Source of the DNA: Acidimicrobiaceae bacterium
GTDB lineage: Bacteria; Actinomycetota; Acidimicrobiia; Acidimicrobiales; RAAP-2
Length of the DNA: 46,194 nucleotides
Assembly: GCA_027315005.1 (NCBI GenBank)
Contig: DAHUZT010000080.1
Span: 1 to 46,194 of the forward strand
Direction: 5' to 3'
Part shown: piece by piece, positions 40,730-46,194 of the stretch
How positions within the stretch are numbered: the first letter of the stretch is position 1
Layout: the number at the start of each line of letters is the position of its first letter
Position numbers and translations under genes: made by a program
The notes under the pieces: generated by a model
Databases searched by the model: none
Seen by the model: only the letters and a program-made list of their open reading frames with translations
What the model was told of the DNA's origin: nothing

Positions 40730-41329
40730 GTGACCCGGCGTGCACCTGCGGTCGGCATCTTCGGAGGTACCTTCGACCCGATCCATTTCGGCCATCTGGG
40801 GGCAGCGGCCGCCGTCCGTCTGAGTCTCGGTCTCGATCGGATGATCCTGGTCGTGGCCAATGAACCCTGGCAGAAGGTGGGCGAGCGTGCCCTGACGCCG
40901 GCGGAGGACCGGTATGCGATGGTGGAGGCGGCGGTCGCTGGCCACCCCGGACTCGTGCCGAGCCGCATCGAGATCGATCGGGGTGGACCCTCCTACTCCA
41001 TCGATACGGTCCTGGCCATCAAGGCGGAGGAACCCGGGGCTGCCGTCACCCTGGTGGTCGGCTCGGACGTGGCCGCCGGTCTCGACACCTGGCACCGGTC
41101 CGGCGTTCTGAGGGACGAGGTCACCGTCGCCGTGGTCGACCGACCGGGCCCCGCCCCCGGGATGGCACCGGCGGGCTGGAAGGTGGTCAGGGTGCCGGTG
41201 CCGGCCTTCGACGTCTCGAGCACCGAGCTCCGCAGCTGGCTCGAGCGCGGACGGAGCGTGGACGGTCTGGTTCCCGGCTCCGTGATCCGTTGCATCGGCG
41301 AACGAGGTCTGTACGCTACGGGGAGATGA
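40730..41329 (+). CDS. nadD: Nicotinate-nucleotide adenylyltransferase, 199 aa
   Basis: Makes deamido-NAD from nicotinate mononucleotide and ATP. The nucleotidyltransferase motif GIFGGTFDPIHFGHL and the C-terminal VSSTELRSWLERGRSVDGLVPGSV (SxxxxR) are complete. GTG 40730 directly abuts the upstream stop. Its own stop overlaps the next ATG (ATGA). Confidence 0.96.
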   Translation: MTRRAPAVGIFGGTFDPIHFGHLGAAAAVRLSLGLDRMILVVANEPWQKVGERALTPAEDRYAMVEAAVAGHPGLVPSRIEIDRGGPSYSIDTVLAIKAEEPGAAVTLVVGSDVAAGLDTWHRSGVLRDEVTVAVVDRPGPAPGMAPAGWKVVRVPVPAFDVSSTELRSWLERGRSVDGLVPGSVIRCIGERGLYATGR

Positions 41330-41655
41330 CCGTCACGCCCGAGGTCTCGCCGTCGTCCCCAGGAGAGGTCCCGGGGCGGCCAGAGTCCTCCGACAGCCGC
41401 CGTGCACTGCGTCTGGCCCGCCGCCGCCGCCGGCTGTTGGGAGCGGTGTGCGTCTGCCTGGTCGTCCTGTGTCTGGCCCTCACCGTGTTGATCCTCGATC
41501 TCGCACGAAACCGAGCCGGCTCGCTGGCCGGCCGAGCGGCGATCCCCGTCGAGGCCCTTGCGGCTACGGTGCACGGCCCGGCCGACCGGTCGATCTCCTC
41601 CCGGCCGGTCCGGGCTCCCGAAGCGGTCCACGAATCCAGAGGAGGTAGTCGTTGA
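41326..41655 (+). CDS. Single-pass membrane protein between nadD and rsfS, 109 aa
   Basis: I do not recognise a family. A 30-residue acidic/Pro/Ser lead is followed by a basic cluster RRALRLARRRRRLLG, one membrane helix (LLGAVCVCLVVLCLALTVLILDLA) and a 45-residue outer tail. The topology predicted by the positive-inside rule is N-in. ATG 41326 overlaps the nadD TGA, and its own stop overlaps the rsfS TTG, so it is embedded in a translationally coupled trio. The position between nadD and rsfS suggests it is a genuine gene. Confidence 0.75.
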   Translation: MTVTPEVSPSSPGEVPGRPESSDSRRALRLARRRRRLLGAVCVCLVVLCLALTVLILDLARNRAGSLAGRAAIPVEALAATVHGPADRSISSRPVRAPEAVHESRGGSR

Positions 41656-42047
41656 CCAGATCACCGAGCACCGCAGCCGTCCCCGAGGGGGTCAGTTCGG
41701 AGGTGCCCGGCGCCAGCCTGGCGGCCGCCCGGGCGGCCGATGACAAGTCGGGCCATTCCACGGTCGTGCTTGCCATGGGGGCTCTGCTCGGGGTTACCGA
41801 CGCCTTCGTGGTCACCAGCGGGTACAACACCCGACAGGTCAAGACCATCGTCGATGCGGTCGAGCGCGCGGTGGGCACGGAGACCGGGAAGAAGCCGGAC
41901 CGTGTCGAAGGTCTGGACGACTCCCGGTGGGTGCTCATGGACTACGGGGACTTCCTCGTTCATGTCTTCCTCGACGAGGCGCGCTCGTTCTACGACCTCG
42001 AGCATCTCTGGGCGGAAGCGCCACGGGTGGCATGGGAGGAGGGTTGA
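41652..42047 (+). CDS. rsfS: Ribosomal silencing factor RsfS, 131 aa
   Basis: Binds uL14 and blocks subunit joining during starvation. The core ALLGVTDAFVVTSGYNTRQVKTIVDAVERAV and LDDSRWVLMDYGDFLVHVFLDEARSFYDLEHLWAEAPRV are diagnostic. TTG 41652 has AGGAGG at ideal distance. The N-terminal extension of about 28 residues is variable in the family, so a start further in is possible. It converges on the GerMN lipoprotein gene 26 nt away. Confidence 0.93.
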   Translation: MTRSPSTAAVPEGVSSEVPGASLAAARAADDKSGHSTVVLAMGALLGVTDAFVVTSGYNTRQVKTIVDAVERAVGTETGKKPDRVEGLDDSRWVLMDYGDFLVHVFLDEARSFYDLEHLWAEAPRVAWEEG

Positions 42048-42073
42048 CCAACTGAGCCCCTGGTGGACGTTGT

Positions 42074-42682
42074 TCAGGGCACTGGGGCCTGGGGTTGGTA
42101 GTTGGTCCGGTTCACCGGCGTCGACACCTGGGCACCCGCGGCGGTGGGGACCGAGATGGGGTGTCCTTCGATCTCGAACACCACGCCGCTGACCCCGGTC
42201 TGCTGGGTGGCGGTGAACACCACCTGGGCGATGGCCAGGGTCTGATCTGGGCCGACCACCTGGATCGGATTGGCCGAGAAGTCGACCGTGGCCACTCCTC
42301 CGGCCAATGAGGTCGTCACCTGGACCTTCGTCCCGGTGAGAAAGCTCTGCAAGCCGGCCGTGGTCTCGGCCTGGGTGGGGCCGTCGAGGAGCGCTCCCAG
42401 GATCTGGCCGAGCGAGGCGGGTACTTCGATGTCCCGGGTGACGGCCACCAGGTGCTGGGAGGGCGCCACCAAGAAGATCGACTCGGGGACGGTCACCGCG
42501 TGGGGAACCGTCGTGTTGGTCGATGCTGCAGGGACCGGCTTCAACAGACCGAAGGGGACGTTGTCCTTGGAGATGACCGTGGGCGAGCCGCCGGTCGGGA
42601 TGCCACAGCCGACCAGCGCCGGCGCAGACATCACGATCACGACCAGGGCCGCCAGGCGCCACGCACGGAACCGGCCCATCAT
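42074..42682 (-). CDS. GerMN-domain lipoprotein, short LpqB-like protein, 202 aa
   Basis: An exported lipoprotein. A signal peptide (LAALVVIVMSAPA) ends at the lipobox LVGC, with the lipidated Cys26, followed by GIPTGGSPTVI. One GerMN domain follows (IFLVAPSQHLVAVTRDIEVPASLGQILGALLDGPTQAE...GVATVDFSANPIQVVGP...AIAQVVFTATQ). In Mycobacterium and relatives, LpqB follows mtrA-mtrB, carries GerMN plus a long beta-propeller (about 580 aa) and modulates MtrB. Here only the GerMN part exists. The stop is genuine, and a convergent gene follows within 26 nt. ATG 42682 overlaps the kinase stop (ATGA). Confidence 0.9.
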   Translation of the reverse strand: MMGRFRAWRLAALVVIVMSAPALVGCGIPTGGSPTVISKDNVPFGLLKPVPAASTNTTVPHAVTVPESIFLVAPSQHLVAVTRDIEVPASLGQILGALLDGPTQAETTAGLQSFLTGTKVQVTTSLAGGVATVDFSANPIQVVGPDQTLAIAQVVFTATQQTGVSGVVFEIEGHPISVPTAAGAQVSTPVNRTNYQPQAPVP

Positions 42683-44199
42683 CCCCGATCGGCGTCCCTG
42701 TCGTCGGTGGTCGCCGGTTCGCCGGTGGTCACCGGAAGCTCCACCACAAACCTGGACCCGTGCTCGGGGGCGTCCTCGACCCACACGGCCCCACCGTGGA
42801 GCCGCACATGCTCGGCCACGAGCGAGAGCCCGAGGCCCGTTCCGCCGCTCGCCGCCCGATGTCCCGATCGGCTGCCGCGGTAGAAGCGCTCGAAGAGGTG
42901 TCGCCGTTCGTGATGGGGGATACCCGGCCCACGGTCCTCGACGACGACCTGCAGCCGCGGCCCGGCGGCGCTCGGGTCACCGTTCCCTTCGACGCCCGCC
43001 CGCCCTTCGGTGTCTGGCGCGCGCCGGCCCGTGCCGTTCGGGCGGCCGGGCCCAGCGGGCGCGAAGGCGACGAGCACTCGGGTGACCCCCCCGGCGTACT
43101 GACCGGCGTTTTCGATGAGATTGGCCATGATCCGCTCGAACCTGCGCTTGTCCACCCGCAGTCGGACCCCCTCTACGGCCTGGTCCACCTCCACCGGAAA
43201 GCTCACCGGCAGCCGGAAGCCGTCCGCACTCACCGGGGCCGAAGCCTGGACCGCCCTCTTCACGAGCTCGCCGGGGTCGACCTCGTCGAGGGAGAGCTCG
43301 GCTGATCCGGCATCGACCCGGGAGATCTCGAGGAGGTCGTCCACCATCCGGGTGAACCGCTTCAGATCGCCGTCGAGCAGATCGAGGGCGCTGGCCGCCC
43401 GCGGGTCGAGCTGGTCCCTGTGGCTCTCGAGGACGCCGACGGTCGCCGACAGGGTGGTCAAGGGCGACCGCAGCTCGTGGCTCACGTCCGAGGTGAAGCG
43501 AGCCTCCCGCTCGATCCGCTCCTGGAGATTGCCGGTCATCCGGTTGAACGCCTCTGCGAGCTCCTGCAGGTCGACGTCGTCCCCGGCTTCGACTCTGGTG
43601 TCGAGCCTGCCACCGGCGATGGCGACGGCGGCATCGGTGACTCGCGAGAGTGGCCGGAGGGCGCGGCCACTGGCCCACCGGCCGACCACGGCTCCGGCCA
43701 CGGTCGTCACCAGGGCCGCCGCCCCGAGTGCGATGGCCAGCGTGCGAAGGGTGCCCTCGAGTTCGGTCAGTGAGAACACCTCGAAGTAGACGGCATGCTC
43801 GGAGGGAAGGGGTACCCCGATGATCTGATCGGGCGTCCCGTCGACGGAGACGATCTGGGATGCGGCACGTCCTCCGAGCACCACGTCACGGAGCTCGACC
43901 GGGATCGCGTTCTGGCCCACCGAGATCGAGGTGGCGTACCACTGGCCTCCGGTGTGGAGCACCGACAGCGAGCCGGGGAGGGTGTCGACCGATCCGATCA
44001 GCTGGTCGACGTTGACCCCGGGGGTGCGGAGCGAGTTCTCGATGAGGGAGGCGTTGACGAACGCCTGGCGCTGGTTGGCGCCTTGGCGCTCGTTCAGAAA
44101 GGCCTGACGAGCGGTGAAGTAGGTGAGCCCGGCCATGAGGGCCGAAAGGGCGAGTGCCCCCACCGCGAAGGCGGCGGTCACCCGGGCTCGAAGTCCCAT
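42679..44199 (-). CDS. mtrB: MtrB-like sensor histidine kinase, 506 aa
   Basis: A membrane sensor kinase. TM1 (VTAAFAVGALALSALMAGLTYF) and TM2 (LAIALGAAALVTTVAGAVVGRWAS) flank an extracytoplasmic domain of about 110 residues. HAMP (LRPLSRVTDAAVAIAGGRLDTRV), HisKA with phospho-acceptor His241 (FTSDVSHELRSPLTTLSA) and an ATPase domain with N box, DRGPGIP, FERFY and GGTGLGLSL follow. A Pro/Gly/Arg insert lies between the N box and G1. The HisKA region strongly resembles mycobacterial MtrB. Start ATG 44199 is chosen; GTG 44229 is an alternative. The regulator gene ends 64-94 nt upstream. Confidence 0.92.
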   Translation of the reverse strand: MGLRARVTAAFAVGALALSALMAGLTYFTARQAFLNERQGANQRQAFVNASLIENSLRTPGVNVDQLIGSVDTLPGSLSVLHTGGQWYATSISVGQNAIPVELRDVVLGGRAASQIVSVDGTPDQIIGVPLPSEHAVYFEVFSLTELEGTLRTLAIALGAAALVTTVAGAVVGRWASGRALRPLSRVTDAAVAIAGGRLDTRVEAGDDVDLQELAEAFNRMTGNLQERIEREARFTSDVSHELRSPLTTLSATVGVLESHRDQLDPRAASALDLLDGDLKRFTRMVDDLLEISRVDAGSAELSLDEVDPGELVKRAVQASAPVSADGFRLPVSFPVEVDQAVEGVRLRVDKRRFERIMANLIENAGQYAGGVTRVLVAFAPAGPGRPNGTGRRAPDTEGRAGVEGNGDPSAAGPRLQVVVEDRGPGIPHHERRHLFERFYRGSRSGHRAASGGTGLGLSLVAEHVRLHGGAVWVEDAPEHGSRFVVELPVTTGEPATTDDRDADRG

Positions 44200-44293
44200 G
44201 CTCTCGGAGAGGTGGGGTCGGGTGGTCACCGGTGCCGTCCCGCCGGCCCCCCCCGGAACGGAACGGACCGGTGCCCTCGTGTCAGAGGCACGG

Positions 44294-44971
44294 TCACACC
44301 GCCAGCTTGTAGCCCATCCCACGGACGGTGAGGATGAACTGCGGGTTGGCCGGATCGGGCTCGACCTTCGTCCGGAGCCGGCGGACGTGGACGTCCACGA
44401 GCCGACCGTCACCGAAGTAGTCGTATCCCCACACCCGCTCGAGCAGGTGTTCGCGGCTGAGCACCTTGTTCGGGTGGTTGGCCAGCTCGCACAGGAGTCG
44501 GAACTCGGTGCGCGTGCAGTGGACCTCGATGTCGTCCCGACGGACCACGCCGGCTTCGGGTTCGATCTCGACGTCGCCGAAGTGGAGCACGCCCTCCGCT
44601 CCGTCATCGGAGCGCGAGCGTCGCAGGAGGGCCCGGATACGCGCCGCCAGCTCCTTGGCCACGAAAGGCTTGGTCACGTAGTCGTCGGCCCCGGCCTCGA
44701 GACCGGCGACCACGTCATGGGTGTCCGATCGGGCGGTGACCATGATGATCGGCACCGTGCTCTGCCGGCGAAGCGTGCGGCACGTCTCGAAGCCGTCGAT
44801 CCCGGGCAACATCAGATCGATGAGGACGAGGTCTGCGGGCTGGTCGGCGAAGCGGGCGACCGCCTCCTCCCCGCCGGCCGCCTCCTCCACGCCGTAGCCC
44901 TCGTCTTCCAGGGCGAGGCGCATGGACGAGCGGATCCGCTCGTCGTCCTCCACCACCAGGATCCGGCTCAC
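44294..44971 (-). CDS. mtrA: MtrA-like OmpR-family response regulator, 225 aa
   Basis: The receiver domain has phospho-acceptor Asp52 (LVLIDLMLPGIDG), acidic pair EDD and Lys101 (YVTKPF). The C-terminal winged helix (FRLLCELANHPNKVLSREHLLERVWGYDYFGDGRLVDVHVRRLRTKVEPDPANPQFILTVRGMGYKL) is of OmpR/PhoB type. The name mtrA rests on synteny (regulator, kinase, GerMN lipoprotein) and HK similarity. Start GTG 44971; GGAGG abuts the codon, so ribosome binding is not textbook. In actinobacteria MtrA controls wall metabolism and division genes. Confidence 0.9.
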   Translation of the reverse strand: MSRILVVEDDERIRSSMRLALEDEGYGVEEAAGGEEAVARFADQPADLVLIDLMLPGIDGFETCRTLRRQSTVPIIMVTARSDTHDVVAGLEAGADDYVTKPFVAKELAARIRALLRRSRSDDGAEGVLHFGDVEIEPEAGVVRRDDIEVHCTRTEFRLLCELANHPNKVLSREHLLERVWGYDYFGDGRLVDVHVRRLRTKVEPDPANPQFILTVRGMGYKLAV

Positions 44972-45039
44972 CCTCCGATCATCCTCACCCGTTGATCATC
45001 CCACGGCGGGGCAGGTGCGAGGACGAGCCCCGGGTCGGA

Positions 45040-46194
45040 TCAGTCGAGCCAGAGCTGGGTCGGGAAGAGGTATCCGGTGAAGAAGCCCTGGGCCGGTTGC
45101 CCGGCCGGCGTGGTGCCGCTCCGGTACCCGATCACCTTGGCGTTGGCCCCGAGGCTCCACACTGTCTGGCCCAGCCACAGGTAGGGGATGTCCTCGCCCA
45201 TCAGCCGGCCGACCTGCTGGTACGCCGCGTCCTGGCTCGACGTGGTCGTGGCCTGCCGGCCCTGGATCAGCGCCGTCTGCATCCGCGGGTCGGTGTTGCG
45301 GGCCATGTTGATCGAGTAGACCGGATTGATCTGGGTGGGGCTCCAGAAGATGTAGTTGACGTCGGGGGTGACGGCCCCGAACTGCCGCCAGACGAGACCC
45401 TGGAACTTTCCGAGCAGCGCGTCGTTGATGATGTCGGCCTGTTGCACCGTGCTCAGGCTGGCCTGGATGCCGACCGCTTTCAACTGCGCCTGGATGAACT
45501 CGGCTTCCCTGGTGGTCCCCGGCCCAGGAACTTGGCCAAGGACGAAGGAGATCGGCTGGCCCGTCTGGTGCTCGATCTGCTTCACCAGCGCCGATGCCTT
45601 CGAGGGATTGTAGGCGGGGTAGGGGTTGTCGGGTATCCAGAAAGGCGACCCCTGGGAGAAGGGACCGTTCGAGGGAACCTCGATGCCGCCGCCGATGACC
45701 TTCGCGTACTCGGGGCTAGAGATGGCCATGGCCGCCGCCTGGCGGACCTTCGGGTTGTCGAAGGGCGGCTTGGACAGGTTGAGCAGCACGCAGTCCATGT
45801 CGTGCTCGCCGATGGTCTGGTTGACGTCGTCTTGGAAACCGAAGGCGGTGTTGGACCGGAGCGGATCCGTCACCTCTGGGGCTGCCGACGAGGTGATCAG
45901 GTCGACCACCCCCGACTGGAGGCTCTCGTACAGCTGGGTCGAGTCGATGATCGGCCTGTAGGTGACCGAGTCGAGGTAGGGGAGACCGGGTCGCCAGTAG
46001 CGGGGGTTCTTGGTGGCGGTGAAGTGGTCGTTCGGGACCCATGCCTGGAAGACGAACGGGCCGGTGCCGATGGGATCGGTCTGGCTGTTACTGGCCAGCC
46101 AGGTGGGCTCGGCCACGTACGCGAACTGCGAGCCGATCCCTCCGGTCAGGTAGTAGTCGAAGGGGACCCACGGCGAGGCCATGTTGACGACGCA
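45040..46194 (-). CDS. ABC transporter substrate-binding protein, family 5 (peptide/nickel type), partial
   Basis: The C-terminal 384 residues of a solute-binding protein of the oligopeptide/nickel class. Evidence: GTGPFVFQAWVPNDHFTATKNPRYWRPGLPYLDSVTYRPIID (the strongly conserved GTGPF-N-YW segment), DMDCVLLNLSKPPFDNPKVRQAAAMAIS and PYPAYNPSKASALVKQIEHQTG. The N-terminus with signal peptide lies beyond 46194. Its stop is 68 nt before the MtrA-like gene on the same strand, so cotranscription is possible. Permease genes are not in view. Confidence 0.93.
   Translation of the reverse strand, partial: CVVNMASPWVPFDYYLTGGIGSQFAYVAEPTWLASNSQTDPIGTGPFVFQAWVPNDHFTATKNPRYWRPGLPYLDSVTYRPIIDSTQLYESLQSGVVDLITSSAAPEVTDPLRSNTAFGFQDDVNQTIGEHDMDCVLLNLSKPPFDNPKVRQAAAMAISSPEYAKVIGGGIEVPSNGPFSQGSPFWIPDNPYPAYNPSKASALVKQIEHQTGQPISFVLGQVPGPGTTREAEFIQAQLKAVGIQASLSTVQQADIINDALLGKFQGLVWRQFGAVTPDVNYIFWSPTQINPVYSINMARNTDPRMQTALIQGRQATTTSSQDAAYQQVGRLMGEDIPYLWLGQTVWSLGANAKVIGYRSGTTPAGQPAQGFFTGYLFPTQLWLD

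Noticed and set aside
42048..42100. Bidirectional terminator between rsfS and the GerMN lipoprotein gene
   Set aside because: Only an imperfect, interrupted complementarity (CCAAC...CCCC with GGGG...TTGG) is present, and it runs into coding sequence.

Overview
The window is GC-rich, gene-dense bacterial chromosome that looks actinobacterial. The clues are a tig-clpP-clpX block, mreBCD, RNase E/G-rplU-rpmA-obg-proB-proA and nadD-rsfS, a class II DAHP synthase, an F420/LLM-type oxidoreductase, a mycothiol-type DinB/maleylpyruvate isomerase homologue, an MtrA-MtrB-LpqB-like set and frequent GTG starts. A deep-branching lineage such as Acidimicrobiia is my best guess. That is inferred from gene content and style, not from an alignment.

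Layout. 1-982: a decayed IS1634-like transposase running off the left edge. 1.1-9.2 kb: single genes, namely an unrecognised protein, a surface SGNH hydrolase, a GNAT acetyltransferase, a secreted alpha/beta hydrolase, an orphan ParA with a small zinc-ribbon protein, DedA and a metallo-beta-lactamase-fold hydrolase. 9.5-16.1 kb: a signalling segment with two GGDEF-EAL proteins flanking tRNA-Pro(TGG), a Ppx/GppA phosphatase and a DUF5679 mini-protein. 16.3-25.8 kb: glutathione peroxidase-like protein, DinB/MDMPI protein, tig-clpP-clpX, folC, ndk and mreBCD. 25.9-35.1 kb: the paired radical SAM (TIGR03960-like) and DUF2344 genes, RNase E/G, L21, L27, Obg, ProB and ProA. 35.1-38.4 kb: a tightly coupled MoxR ATPase, VWA (CoxE-like) and histidine-phosphatase cassette. 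38.4-42.0 kb: class II DAHP synthase divergent from an LLM oxidoreductase, then nadD, a one-pass membrane protein and rsfS. 42.1-46.2 kb (minus strand): a family-5 ABC substrate-binding protein (partial), MtrA-like regulator, MtrB-like kinase and a short GerMN lipoprotein.

Two window-wide patterns stand out. First, at least eleven genes carry a TANNNT -10 hexamer 6-11 nt before the chosen ATG/GTG, as expected for leaderless mRNAs; genes inside operons use Shine-Dalgarno sequences or 4-nt ATGA/GTGA overlaps instead. Second, many short intergenic gaps hold two to four copies of a 9-18 bp direct repeat whose sequence differs at each locus. The most striking is a 4 x 18 bp array abutting the promoter of the metallo-hydrolase gene. 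I found no CRISPR array, prophage or obvious defence island. The most interesting candidates are the 18-bp iteron promoter, the 37-bp divergent leaderless promoter pair, the LpqB-like protein lacking its propeller, and the uncharacterised radical SAM/DUF2344 pair beside RNase E/G and ribosomal genes.
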